Source of the DNA: Promicromonospora sp. MEB111 | Lineage (GTDB): Bacteria > Actinomycetota > Actinomycetes > Actinomycetales > Cellulomonadaceae | NCBI RefSeq assembly: GCF_030209445.1 | Contig: NZ_JARVSD010000012.1 | Location: 247,841-311,840 of the forward strand | DNA: 64,000 nucleotides | Direction: 5' to 3' | Shown: positions 23,217 through 31,925 of the stretch, one piece after another | Layout: each line of letters opens with the position of its first letter | How positions within the stretch are numbered: the first letter of the stretch is position 1 | Notes under the pieces: model-generated | Databases searched by the model: none | Told to the model about the DNA's origin: nothing | What the model saw: the letters and a program-made list of their open reading frames with translations, nothing else | Position numbers and translations under genes: made by a program

Positions 23217-23220
23217 CTCA
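23176..23220 (-). repeat. 15-bp tandem repeat copying a start codon
   Basis: Three units of cggtctgtcatctca (first copy ends tcgcg). The last unit holds both the TGA stop of the LLM gene and the first ATG of the FMN reductase gene. Confidence 0.92.
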
Positions 23221-24372
23221 GAGTGCCTCCTCGGCCAGCGTGCCGGTGTACTCGTCGCCGCCGTCGCCCACGTGCGTGGCGCCGGCCTCGCCCTTGGCGC
23301 GGGCTGCGGCGACGCGCTCGGCGTGCGTCGGCGGGTTGGCCGGGACGTCCTGCGGCAGCTTGGCGTCGGCGATCTTGCGCAGCTCCGGCACGACGTCGGA
23401 GGCGAGGATGTCGATCTGCTCCAGGACCGTCTTGAGCGGCAGCCCGGCGTGGTCCATGAGGAACATCTGGCGCTGGTAGTAGCCGACCTCGTCGATGAAC
23501 GAGCCGTACCGGTCGACGACCTCCTGCGGGGAGCCGACGGTCAGCGGGGTGTCCCGCGTGAAGTCCTCCATGGTGGGGCCGTGCCCGTAGACGGGCGCGT
23601 TGTCGAAGTACGGCCGGAACTCAGCGATCGCGTCCTGGCTGTTCTTGCGCATGAAGACCTGGCCGCCGAGGCCCACGATCGCCTGGTCCGCACGGCCGTG
23701 GCCGTAGTGCTCGAACCGCTGCCGGTAGAACTGCACCATCTGCTTGGTGTGGCTCATCGGCCAGAAGATGTTGTTGTGCAGGAACCCGTCACCGTAGTAG
23801 GCGGCCTGCTCGGCGATCTCGGGGCTGCGGATCGACCCGTGCCACACGAACGGCGGGACGCCGTCCAGCGGGCGCGGCGTGGCGGTGAAGCCCTGCAGCG
23901 GGGTGCGGAACTTGCCCTCCCAGTCCACGACGTCCTCGGTCCACAGGCGCCGCACGAGCGCGTAGTTCTCGATGGCCAGCGGGATGCCCTGGCGGATGTC
24001 CTGCCCGAACCAGGGGTAGACGGGGCCGGTGTTGCCGCGGCCCATCATGAGGTCCATGCGACCGTCGCTGATGACCTGGAGCATCGCGTACTCCTCGGCG
24101 ATGCGGACCGGGTCGTTGGTCGTGATGAGCGTGGTGGCCGTGGACAGGGTGATGTCCTTGGTCACGCCCGCGAGGTAGCCGAGCATCGTCGTCGGGCTCG
24201 AGGCCACGAACGGCGGGTTGTGGTGCTCACCGGTGGCGAAGACGTCGAGGCCTGCCTCGTCCGCGTGCTTCGCGATGGTGAGCATGGCCCGGACGCGCTC
24301 GGTGTCGTCCGGGGTGTGCCCGGTGGTCGGGTCCGTCGTCACGTCGCTGACACTGAAGATCCCGAACTGCAT
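23218..24372 (-). CDS. LLM-class flavin-dependent monooxygenase (CE1758-like)
   Basis: A 384-aa TIM-barrel luciferase-like enzyme: MQFGIFSVSDV start, DVFATGEHHNPPFVASSP (EHH motif of LLM enzymes), ITLSTATTLITTNDP, RMDLMMGRGNTGPVYPWFG. It needs FMNH2 from the reductase encoded next. ATG 24372 has GAGGAG upstream; the frame continues to 24429 but without family similarity. The operon resembles the CE1758/CE1759 pair of Corynebacterium. A perfect palindrome lies 65 bp upstream, suggesting repressor control. Substrate unknown. Confidence 0.92.
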   Translation of the reverse strand: MQFGIFSVSDVTTDPTTGHTPDDTERVRAMLTIAKHADEAGLDVFATGEHHNPPFVASSPTTMLGYLAGVTKDITLSTATTLITTNDPVRIAEEYAMLQVISDGRMDLMMGRGNTGPVYPWFGQDIRQGIPLAIENYALVRRLWTEDVVDWEGKFRTPLQGFTATPRPLDGVPPFVWHGSIRSPEIAEQAAYYGDGFLHNNIFWPMSHTKQMVQFYRQRFEHYGHGRADQAIVGLGGQVFMRKNSQDAIAEFRPYFDNAPVYGHGPTMEDFTRDTPLTVGSPQEVVDRYGSFIDEVGYYQRQMFLMDHAGLPLKTVLEQIDILASDVVPELRKIADAKLPQDVPANPPTHAERVAAARAKGEAGATHVGDGGDEYTGTLAEEAL

Positions 24373-24435
24373 GATGCTGTGCTCCTCGATCGTGGTGCTG
24401 AGCTGGTTGCCGCACGTGCTGTGTGCCACCCACGC

Positions 24436-24457
24436 TGTTCATGCATCTGCATGAACA
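24436..24457. promoter_or_regulatory. Perfect palindromic operator of the LLM/FMN-reductase operon
   Basis: tgttcatgca-tc-tgcatgaaca, 10-bp arms with no mismatch and a 2-bp spacer. AT-rich in a GC-rich background and 64 bp before the LLM start. No regulator gene is adjacent, so the protein acts from elsewhere. Confidence 0.75.
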
Positions 24458-24565
24458 TGGGTCCTAACCGGCGGCTCGTGCCGATTGTTCCCGGCCGACA
24501 TGCTCCCACCTGCCGCGACGTACGTGAGATCGCGCACATCCACACCCAGTTTGCCCGGAGTGCGC

Positions 24566-24593
24566 TTGCGAGCGCACGTCCGGTCGGTAGCCT
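24566..24593 (+). promoter_or_regulatory. Housekeeping-type promoter of rbpA
   Basis: TTGCGA (24566-24571), 16-bp spacer, TAGCCT (24588-24593). It gives an rbpA leader of about 115 nt. Confidence 0.5.
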
Positions 24594-24634
24594 GGATTGG
24601 CACGGCTGGTCGTCAGACCGCTGAAACATGGGCT

Positions 24635-24661
24635 GGAACATCACAGAGGGTCCCTGCGTTG
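24635..24661 (+). promoter_or_regulatory. SigR/SigH-type promoter of rbpA
   Basis: GGAACA (24635-24640), 17 bp, GTTG (24658-24661). This matches the thiol-stress sigma consensus (GGAAYA-N16-19-GTT). rbpA is a member of the SigR regulon in Streptomyces coelicolor, which supports the call. Confidence 0.65.
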
Positions 24662-24713
24662 GCTATACGGACCTTTTTCCGCCACCTATCCCGACAACCC
24701 TCTGGAGGACATC

Positions 24714-25058
24714 GTGCCTGACCGGTCCCTGCGCGGTATGAGCATCGGTAGTAAGAGCATGGAGTCCGACGAGGGCGTGGACTTCGCCCCTCGGTTCCAG
24801 GCCTACTACGACTGCCCCAACGGCCACACCATCATCCTGCCCTTCGCCACCGACGCGGACGTACCCCCGATCTGGGAGTGCCGCTGCGGCGAGGAGGCGC
24901 TCCTGCGCGACGCCGAGAAGCCCGAGCCGAAGGCGACCAAGCCGCAGCGCACCCACTGGGACATGCTGCTCGAGCGCCGCACGGTGAAGGAGCTCGAGGA
25001 CCTGCTCGACGAGCGCCTCGAGCTGCTGCGCGCCGGCAAGCTCCGCCGCTCGGCCTGA
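24714..25058 (+). CDS. rbpA: RNA polymerase-binding protein RbpA
   Basis: A 114-aa actinobacterial transcription factor that binds RNA polymerase and group 1/2 sigma factors and stabilises open complexes. The N-terminal tail DRSLRGMSIGSKSMESD, the zinc-ribbon-like core CPNGHTIILPF ... WECRCGEEAL, and the C-terminal sigma-interaction helix THWDMLLERRTVKELEDLLDERL (read in parts) are all intact. GTG 24714 with GGAGG 7 nt upstream is chosen over the longer open frame from 24597. The gene is monocistronic with a strong terminator and two candidate promoters. Confidence 0.97.
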   Translation: MPDRSLRGMSIGSKSMESDEGVDFAPRFQAYYDCPNGHTIILPFATDADVPPIWECRCGEEALLRDAEKPEPKATKPQRTHWDMLLERRTVKELEDLLDERLELLRAGKLRRSA

Positions 25059-25110
25059 GCCGGCGAGCAAGCAGACACGCAGGACAGCGACACAAGCAGG
25101 ACAGCAGAGA

Positions 25111-25155
25111 GACCGCCGGTCCGAACCTCAGGGTTCGGACCGGCGGTCTTTTTTT
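25111..25155 (+). terminator. Rho-independent terminator of rbpA
   Basis: Perfect 17-bp stem (25111-25127 with 25132-25148, beginning gaccgccggt), loop tcag, then seven T. The best intrinsic terminator in the window. Confidence 0.97.
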
Positions 25156-25211
25156 CGTACGTGCGGGTCCGGACGTGTGGGGTCGCGGACCCGTCTCGTG
25201 GCGGGTGACCC

Positions 25212-26927
25212 CTAGCCGCGCGCCCGACGCCGCGCACCGATCCCGCCCACGACGCCCGCCACCACGAGGGCGAGCGCGAGCCCGCCGACGATCCAGCCCG
25301 GCCAGTACCCGGCCGCCACCGCCGGCGTGATCGAGGACCGCAGCGGCAGGTTCACCACGAACTGGTCGGCCGTGAACAGCTCAGTGTCCCGCACCACGGT
25401 CCCGTCCGGCGTGATCACGCCCGAGACGCCCACCGTGGAGATCTGCACCGCGGCTCGCCCCGTCGTGATCGCCTGCAGCCGCGACATCGCGAGCTGCTGC
25501 GTCGACTCCGCCGTCCACCCGAACGACGCGTTGTTCGTCGGGATCACCAGCACCTGCGCACCCTCCTGCACCGCGTCCCGGATGATCTCGTCGTACGCCA
25601 CCTCGAAGCAGATGATGGTGCCCAGCCGGTACGCGTCCTGACCCAGCCGGCTCGGCACGTCCACGTAGGGCGGGTTGACCCCCGGGATCATGTCCGTGGT
25701 CACCCGGTCCACCTGGTCCGAGAACAGCCGCAGGATCGACCGCAGCGGGATGTACTCACCGAACGGCGCCGGGTGCTGCTTCGCGTACCGGGCGATCACC
25801 CCCTGACCCGCCTGCCACAGCAGCGACACGTTGTACCGGCCGCCGGTCTCCGGGAACTCCTGCGCCCCCACCAGGATCGGCGCACCCACCGCCGTCGAGG
25901 CCGCGTCCAGCCCGCGCGCCACGTCCGGCGTCGTCTGCGGGTCCAGGTCGCTGCCGTTCTCCGGCCACAGCACCACGTCCAGCTCACCGGCGAAGTCCTC
26001 CGCCAGCACGTACGTGCCCTCCAGGTGGTTGTTCAGCACCTCGGCCCGGTTGGCGAACGCCCCCAGGCCTGGCTCCCCCACGTTGCCCTGCACCGCGCCC
26101 GCCCACAGCTGCCCGTCCTCCGCCAGGTCGCTCCCGGCGTCGTACACCTCCTGGCCCTCCGGCGTCTCGACGGGACCGGCGCTCGCGGACGTCGGCAGCG
26201 GCAGCACCAGTGGCACGACGGCGACCGCGACGCCCAGCGCGAGGGCTCCGACGGAACGGCCCACCGAGGACCGGACGGTCACGGTGCCGTTCCCTGCCAC
26301 GCGGGCGGGCTGCCCTGACTGGCCGGCCGGCGACACCCGCGTCGCGCGCGCCGCGCGGGCCGTACGGACGGCTCGGACCAGGCCCGCCACGGCCAGCGCG
26401 AGCAGCGCGCCGGCGAAGGCGACCAGGAGGCTGACAGCGACGGTGCCGCCAAGCCAGGCGGCGCGGCCGGTCGGGGTGCCGGCCATGGTCCAGGCGAGGC
26501 GGCCCCAGGGGAACCCGCCGTACGGGATCTCGGCGCGCCACTGCTCGACGGCGACGAACAGCACGGCGAACGCGGCGGCCAGCCGCCAGCCGCGCCGCCG
26601 CAGGAACCGCGCGCGGCGCACCCAGGTCCACAGCACGCCGAAGCCGCCGATGAACAGCGCCTCCAGCGCGGACAGCGCGATCCACGGCGCGGTCTCGGTG
26701 GACTCGTGGGCCCACCACAGGTGGGGCAGGAAGAACGAGATGCCGAACAGGAACCCGATCAGCAGGTTCCACCAGGCGTTGTCGCGACCGAGGGCCCAGT
26801 ACAGGACGGCGACGGCGACGAACGCGGCGGGCCACACCCCGGCGTCGGGGAACGCGGACCAGAGGACGAGGCCACCGGCCACCGCGAGGAACAAGGACAG
26901 CAGCCGGGACGGCTCACGCAAGCGCAC
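25212..26927 (-). CDS. lnt: Apolipoprotein N-acyltransferase
   Basis: A 571-aa membrane enzyme adding the third acyl chain to lipoproteins. About six N-terminal hydrophobic segments (LFLAVAGGLVLWSAFPD ... SFFLPHLWWAHE) precede a nitrilase-like domain with the Glu of VLWPENGSDLDP, the Lys of RYAKQHPAPFGEYIPLR and the nucleophile Cys of GTIICFEVAYDE: the full catalytic triad. A final membrane helix and a basic tail (GARRRARG) end it. Unlike mycobacteria there is no fused Ppm1 domain. GTG 26927 has TAGGCT ending 6 nt upstream. Confidence 0.95.
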   Translation of the reverse strand: MRLREPSRLLSLFLAVAGGLVLWSAFPDAGVWPAAFVAVAVLYWALGRDNAWWNLLIGFLFGISFFLPHLWWAHESTETAPWIALSALEALFIGGFGVLWTWVRRARFLRRRGWRLAAAFAVLFVAVEQWRAEIPYGGFPWGRLAWTMAGTPTGRAAWLGGTVAVSLLVAFAGALLALAVAGLVRAVRTARAARATRVSPAGQSGQPARVAGNGTVTVRSSVGRSVGALALGVAVAVVPLVLPLPTSASAGPVETPEGQEVYDAGSDLAEDGQLWAGAVQGNVGEPGLGAFANRAEVLNNHLEGTYVLAEDFAGELDVVLWPENGSDLDPQTTPDVARGLDAASTAVGAPILVGAQEFPETGGRYNVSLLWQAGQGVIARYAKQHPAPFGEYIPLRSILRLFSDQVDRVTTDMIPGVNPPYVDVPSRLGQDAYRLGTIICFEVAYDEIIRDAVQEGAQVLVIPTNNASFGWTAESTQQLAMSRLQAITTGRAAVQISTVGVSGVITPDGTVVRDTELFTADQFVVNLPLRSSITPAVAAGYWPGWIVGGLALALVVAGVVGGIGARRRARG

Positions 26928-26933
26928 GGTCGC

Positions 26934-26939
26934 AGCCTA
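26934..26939 (-). promoter_or_regulatory. -10 (TAGGCT) of lnt
   Basis: Ends 6 nt before GTG 26927 on the minus strand: leaderless arrangement. Confidence 0.5.
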
Positions 26940-26957
26940 CCGGCGTGCGTGGGCCTC

Positions 26958-28739
26958 TCAGAGCGTGTCGTGCAGGACCACGCCGTCGCGCAGGGTGTGC
27001 AGGCACTCGGGCTCGACGGCGTCGGGCGAGAGGTCGGGCAGGAGCGGTGTTCCCGCGCGGGCCTCCTCGCTCCAGGAGCTGAGCCGCCCGGGGGCGGCCT
27101 GCACGCCGAGGTGCTCGGCCCGCCAGACGGCGAGGTGCGCCGGTGCGCCCACGCGGAGCTGTCCGGCGCCGGTGTGGTCCAGGCCCGCCAGGCGCCAGCC
27201 GCCGCGGGTGTGGGCGCGGAACGCCGCGCCTGCGGAGATGCGCTGGTCGGGGTCCTCGTGGCGGGTCGCGGCGCGCACGCCCTGCCAGGGGTCGACGGGG
27301 GTGACGGGGGTGTCGGAGCCGAACGCGAGCGGAACGCCCGCCTGCGCGAGGTCGGCGAACGGCATGATCGACCCGGCGCGCATGGCGCCGAGCCGGGAGG
27401 CGTAGACGCCCTTGGCGCCGCCGAACGCGGACTCGAACGCGGGCTGCACCGACAGGCCGATCCCGTGCACGAGGAGCGCGGCGAGGGTGACGGCGTCCAC
27501 GAACAGGGCGTGCTCGATGCGGTGGTGCCCGGCGCGCAGGGCGCTCTCGCCGCTGGTCTGGGCGGCGATCTGCAGCCCGAGCACCATCTCGTCCATGGCG
27601 CGGTCGCCGATGACGTGGAACGCGGCCGGTCGTCCGACGCTCTGCACGGCGCTCAGGTGGCTCGCGATCTGGTCGGCGGCCAGGTACAGGTTCCCGGTCC
27701 ACGGCGAGCCGTCGGGGTTGGTCAGGGCGCCGGTGAACGACGCGGAGGACGGGTCCGCGGGGAGGTCGGAGTACGGGCTGCGCATGGCCGCGGTGCGCGA
27801 CCCGATCGACCCGTCGACGTTGAGGTCGCCGCCGATCCCGGTCAGGAAGGGCAGCTCCGCCAGGAGGGCGCGGGCGTCGTCGGGCGTGGCGCACAGCTCG
27901 CCGCGGTAGGCGGCCAGGTGCGGCAGGGCGAGTGCGTCCGGGTCGGCCAGCGCGTCGGCGGTGACGGACTCCGCCGACATGGCGTACAGCTCGGCCAGGC
28001 CCGCGCGGGTGTCGAGGTGCTCGCCGCTCATCTCGTGCACGGACACGATGCCGCGGGCGGCCCAGGCCGTCAGCGTCTCGCGGTACAGGCGGGTGCGGCG
28101 CTCGGGTGACAGGGCGTGCGCGACGTCGCGCACGGTGTGGTGCAGGTCGGCGGTGACCAGGCCGGTGTCGGCGGGCGCGTCGGACCAGCCGGAGCCGGCC
28201 AGGCCCGTACCCGTCCAGGCCGGGTCGTGGTCGATGCCCGCACGGGCGGCCAGCGCGGACGAGATGACCGCCGAGTGCACGTCGACCCGCGCCGCGTACA
28301 CGGGGCGGCCGCCGCACACGGCGTCCAGCTCCTGGCGTGTGAAGGCGCGCCGCTCGGGCCAGGCCTGCTCGTCCCAGCCGAAGGCCAGCAGCACCTGGTC
28401 GCCGGACGGGTCGGCCGCCGCGAGCCGGCGTGAGGCCTGGTGGAGGGCGGCCAGCGCGTCGGCCAGGGAGTGCACGCCGCCGGCGGGCGTGAGGTCCACG
28501 GAATCGGCCGACAGGCCGGTCTCCAGCACGTGGGCGTGCGCGTCGACGAACCCGGGGGTGACGAGCGCGCCGTCGAGGTCGATCACGCGGTCGGCGCGGG
28601 CCGCCAGCCCGGCGGCGGTGTCGTCGGCGCCGAGCCAGGCCACCACGCCGTCGTCCACGAGGATCGCCTCGGCGAACGGGTCTGCCCCGGAGTGCACGAC
28701 GCCGTTGCGGTACAGGATGGATCGGACAGGCTGGCTCAC
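26958..28739 (-). CDS. Amidohydrolase of the YtcJ/NfdA type
   Basis: A 593-aa cytoplasmic TIM-barrel metal hydrolase: DGALVTPGFVDAHAHVLETG near residue 50 holds the HxH metal ligands, GIVSVHEMSG and AAFHVIGDRAMDEMV are mid-barrel ligands, and LAFGSDTPVTPVDPWQGV gives the final Asp. This large group includes exoenzyme regulators and N-substituted formamide deformylases; the natural substrate is unclear. GTG 28739 has TACAGT ending 7 nt upstream. It stands between lnt and helY on the same strand and is probably transcribed on its own. Confidence 0.88.
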   Translation of the reverse strand: MSQPVRSILYRNGVVHSGADPFAEAILVDDGVVAWLGADDTAAGLAARADRVIDLDGALVTPGFVDAHAHVLETGLSADSVDLTPAGGVHSLADALAALHQASRRLAAADPSGDQVLLAFGWDEQAWPERRAFTRQELDAVCGGRPVYAARVDVHSAVISSALAARAGIDHDPAWTGTGLAGSGWSDAPADTGLVTADLHHTVRDVAHALSPERRTRLYRETLTAWAARGIVSVHEMSGEHLDTRAGLAELYAMSAESVTADALADPDALALPHLAAYRGELCATPDDARALLAELPFLTGIGGDLNVDGSIGSRTAAMRSPYSDLPADPSSASFTGALTNPDGSPWTGNLYLAADQIASHLSAVQSVGRPAAFHVIGDRAMDEMVLGLQIAAQTSGESALRAGHHRIEHALFVDAVTLAALLVHGIGLSVQPAFESAFGGAKGVYASRLGAMRAGSIMPFADLAQAGVPLAFGSDTPVTPVDPWQGVRAATRHEDPDQRISAGAAFRAHTRGGWRLAGLDHTGAGQLRVGAPAHLAVWRAEHLGVQAAPGRLSSWSEEARAGTPLLPDLSPDAVEPECLHTLRDGVVLHDTL

Positions 28740-28746
28740 GGTGGGA

Positions 28747-28752
28747 ACTGTA
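28747..28752 (-). promoter_or_regulatory. -10 (TACAGT) of the amidohydrolase gene
   Basis: Ends 7 nt before GTG 28739: leaderless arrangement. Confidence 0.45.
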
Positions 28753-28834
28753 TGCGATCCGACGGATCCACGCCCTGGTCAGCAGGGCGTGGACCCGCAC
28801 AGTCACCCGCTCGGGGCCGGCTTCGGAGGCCGGC

Positions 28835-31828
28835 TCACAGGCTGGAGTAGGCCACCACGCCGCGCAGGACGGCGTCCTGCGCCTTGCGTGCCGTGGCGCG
28901 CAGCCGGTCCGACGGCGCCGCGCCGCCGAGCTGGTCCAGGACGTCCACGACCTGCTTGCACCACCGCACGAAGTCGCCGGCGGCCAGGTCGGAACCGCGC
29001 AGCACGCTGTCCAGGCCCTTGCCCGACGCCCACCGGTACATCGCGCCGACCAGGCCCAGGTCGAGCGGCCCGGTCGCGTCGATGCCGTGCGCCTCCTCCA
29101 GGTCGTCCACCTCGGACCACACCCGCTGCGTGTCGTCCAGGACGCCCGCGAGCCGGCCCGTCGGCCCGCCCGGGATGTACGGGTCGGGGGCATCGTCGCG
29201 CCGCCCCTGGTAGACGACCGTGGACACGACGGCGGCCAGACCCGCGGCGTCGAGCCCGTCCCACACCCCGCGGCGCAGGCACTCGGCCAGCAGCAGGTCG
29301 TTCTCCGCGTACAGGCGACGCAGCCACCGGCCGTCGTCGGTCACGCGGATCCTCCCACCGGTGCTCCCACTGGTGCCCGCGCCGGTGCCCGCGCTCGTGT
29401 CGCCGCCGGTGCGCTGCAGGTACCCGAGGGTGAGCAGCACGTCGAGCGTGCGGTCGAAGGTGCGGGCGATCGACCCGGTACGGCCCTCGACACGCCGCAC
29501 GAGCTGGTCGTGCTCGCGCTTGAGCTTGTTCCAGCGCTCGGCCCAGCGGGCGTGGTCGTCCCGTTCGGGGCAGGCGTGGCACGGGTGGGCCTTGAGGGCC
29601 TTGCGCAGGCGCGCGAGCTCGGCGTCGGTCGCGGCGTCCGAACGGCGGCTGACCACCGGCCGGCCACCGCGCGCGGCCCGGCTCGCCGCGCTGCGCGACG
29701 GCGAGGTCGTGGAGTGGGCCGACGGCACGTCGTCCGCCAGCACACCCAGGGCGTTGCGCATGGTCGAGACCAGGTCACGGCGCGCGTCGGGCTTGCGCGG
29801 GTTGAACGCCTTGGGGATCTTGACCGTGGTGACGGTCTCCAGGCCGTCGGGCGCGTCGGCCAGGGTCAGCTTCTTGACCTGCCGCTCCTGGGTCAGCACC
29901 GTGGGCCGCGGCCCGTCGAACCCGCCCGGCTCCCCCGGGTCGAGCACGAGCACGTACCCGCGCCGGCGCCCGGAGGGCACCTCGACGACGTCGCCGCGCC
30001 GCAGGTTCTCCAGGGACGCGACGACCTCGGCGCGGCGCGCGCCGGTGGCCGCACGGGACAGCTCGCGCTCGCGGTCCTTGATGGCCCGGCGCAGGTCCAT
30101 GTACTCGGCGAAGTCACCGACGTCGCAGGACATGGCCTTGGCGTACCCGTCGAGGGCCTCAGCGTGCGCCTGGGCCTGCTTGGCCAGGCCGACGACGCCG
30201 CGGTCGGCCTGGAACTGCGCGAACGAGGTCTCCAGGACCTCGCGGGCGCGGTCGCGGCCGACCTGGGCGACGAGGTTGACGGCCATGTTGTAGGTGGGCC
30301 GGAAGCTGGACTTGAGCGGGTAGAGGCGCTTGGACGCGAGGCCGGCCAGGGCCACGGGGTCCAGGGCCGGGTGGTCGACGACGACGGCGTGCCCCTCGAC
30401 GTCGATGCCGCGGCGCCCGGCGCGACCGGTGAGCTGGGTGAACTCGCCGGGGGTGACCGGGACGTGGCTGGAGCCGTCCCACTTGACGAGCTTGTCCAGC
30501 ACGACGGACCGGGCGGGCATGTTGATGCCGAGCGCGAGGGTCTCGGTGGCGAACACGACCTTGACCAGGCCGCGCTCGAACAGGTCCTCGACGGTCTCCT
30601 TGAACACGGGCAGCATGCCGGCGTGGTGCGCGGCGATGCCGCGCGCCAGGGCCTGCGACCAGGCCCAGTACCCGAGCACGTCCAGGTCCTCGGGCGGGAT
30701 GGCGGCGGTGCGCTCCTCCACGACCGAGCGGATCGTGGCCTCCTCCTGCGGTGTGGTCAGCCGGAGCCCGGCCTTGAGGCACTGGTCGACGGCGGCCTCG
30801 CAGCCCGCACGGGAGAACACGAAGTAGATGGCGGGCAGCAGGGCGTCCGCGTTCAGGGCGTCGATGACGATGAACCGCGGCGGGGTGCGCCGTCCGGGCC
30901 CGACGGCGCCGCCGGGGCGGTCGTCGGCGCGCCGTCCGTTGCCGCGGTACCCGCGGTCGCCCCGTCCGCGCCCGCGACCCCGCCCGCCGCCCGGTCCACC
31001 AGCATGGTCGCCGGGGCGGTTGCCGCCGCGCCCGGACCGGAAGGCAGCGGTCAGGTCGGGGTTGATGGGCGGGCTGGTGCCGGGGTCGGTCGGGTCGACG
31101 TGCCCGGCGTACAGGTCCAGCAGGCGCGGCTTGCCGCGCGGCTCGGGCGAGGACATGAGCACGTGCTGCCACAGGGGCACGGGCCGCCGCTCGGAGACGA
31201 CGACGGCGGTGTCGCCGCGCACCATCTCCAGCCAGTCGCCGAACTCCTCGGCGTTGGACACGGTGGCGCTCAGGGAGACGAGCTGCACGTCGTCGGAGAG
31301 GTGGATGATGACCTCTTCCCAGACGGGGCCGCGGAAGCGGTCGGCCAGGTAGTGCACCTCGTCCATGACGACGTACGCGAGCCCGTCCAGGGTGGCGGAC
31401 CCGGCGTACAGCATGTTGCGCAGCACCTCGGTGGTCATGACCACCACGGGTGCCTCGCCGTTGATCGTGGAGTCGCCGGTGAGCAGCCCGACGTTCTCGG
31501 GGCCGTGCCGGCGTACGAGGTCGGCGTACTTCTGGTTGGACAGGGCCTTGATCGGTGTCGTGTAGAAGGCCTTGCGGCCCGACGCGAGGGCCAGGTGCAC
31601 GGCGAACTCGCCCACGACGGTCTTGCCTGCCCCGGTCGGGGCCGCGACGAGCACGCCACGCCCCTGTTCGAGCGCCTCGCAGGCAGCGACCTGGAAGTCG
31701 TCGAGCTCGAAGCCGATGACCTCCCGGAAGAGGGTCAGCTCGGGTCCGGCCACCGAACGGCCCTCTGCTTCCAAACGACGTTGGGACCGAAAGGCCGAGT
31801 ACCGCTCGGCGGGGCTCAGGTCGTTCAT
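28835..31828 (-). CDS. helY: Ski2/Mtr4-like RNA helicase HelY
   Basis: A 997-aa DExH-box helicase. Motif I APTGAGKT, Ia TTPIKALSNQKY, II MDEVHYL, III SLSATV lie in the first RecA domain; motif V/VI region ALGINMPARSVVLDKL and QLTGRAGRRGID in the second. A Gly/Arg-rich RGG-like insertion (GGNRPGDHAGGPGGGRGRG) separates the two, unusual for bacterial helicases and a likely RNA-binding loop. The C-terminal half has the Ski2-type arch and helical bundle. ATG 31828 is chosen (TAGGCT 7 nt upstream). Follows tatC as in other actinobacteria. Confidence 0.95.
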   Translation of the reverse strand: MNDLSPAERYSAFRSQRRLEAEGRSVAGPELTLFREVIGFELDDFQVAACEALEQGRGVLVAAPTGAGKTVVGEFAVHLALASGRKAFYTTPIKALSNQKYADLVRRHGPENVGLLTGDSTINGEAPVVVMTTEVLRNMLYAGSATLDGLAYVVMDEVHYLADRFRGPVWEEVIIHLSDDVQLVSLSATVSNAEEFGDWLEMVRGDTAVVVSERRPVPLWQHVLMSSPEPRGKPRLLDLYAGHVDPTDPGTSPPINPDLTAAFRSGRGGNRPGDHAGGPGGGRGRGRGRGDRGYRGNGRRADDRPGGAVGPGRRTPPRFIVIDALNADALLPAIYFVFSRAGCEAAVDQCLKAGLRLTTPQEEATIRSVVEERTAAIPPEDLDVLGYWAWSQALARGIAAHHAGMLPVFKETVEDLFERGLVKVVFATETLALGINMPARSVVLDKLVKWDGSSHVPVTPGEFTQLTGRAGRRGIDVEGHAVVVDHPALDPVALAGLASKRLYPLKSSFRPTYNMAVNLVAQVGRDRAREVLETSFAQFQADRGVVGLAKQAQAHAEALDGYAKAMSCDVGDFAEYMDLRRAIKDRERELSRAATGARRAEVVASLENLRRGDVVEVPSGRRRGYVLVLDPGEPGGFDGPRPTVLTQERQVKKLTLADAPDGLETVTTVKIPKAFNPRKPDARRDLVSTMRNALGVLADDVPSAHSTTSPSRSAASRAARGGRPVVSRRSDAATDAELARLRKALKAHPCHACPERDDHARWAERWNKLKREHDQLVRRVEGRTGSIARTFDRTLDVLLTLGYLQRTGGDTSAGTGAGTSGSTGGRIRVTDDGRWLRRLYAENDLLLAECLRRGVWDGLDAAGLAAVVSTVVYQGRRDDAPDPYIPGGPTGRLAGVLDDTQRVWSEVDDLEEAHGIDATGPLDLGLVGAMYRWASGKGLDSVLRGSDLAAGDFVRWCKQVVDVLDQLGGAAPSDRLRATARKAQDAVLRGVVAYSSL

Positions 31829-31835
31829 GGTGCAC

Positions 31836-31841
31836 AGCCTA
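31836..31841 (-). promoter_or_regulatory. -10 (TAGGCT) of helY
   Basis: Ends 7 nt before ATG 31828, favouring this start over GTG/ATG codons further up. Confidence 0.5.
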
Positions 31842-31925
31842 CGGTCACTGTGTGACACACCGGTATGACACCGGGGCGTGACACCCGTGTGTCACGCCCC
31901 GGTGCCGCACAGGGCTCCCGTTCCG

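Larger units (their letters stand above)
24373..24713. other. Divergent regulatory region between the LLM operon and rbpA
   Basis: A 341-bp gap without a gene. It contains a 22-bp perfect palindrome for the LLM operon, a tgcgct/agcgca hairpin at 24561-24576, and two candidate promoters of rbpA. Confidence 0.75.

Noticed and set aside
29087..31855. A 922-codon plus-strand frame
   Set aside because: Antisense to helY, whose helicase motifs are unmistakable.
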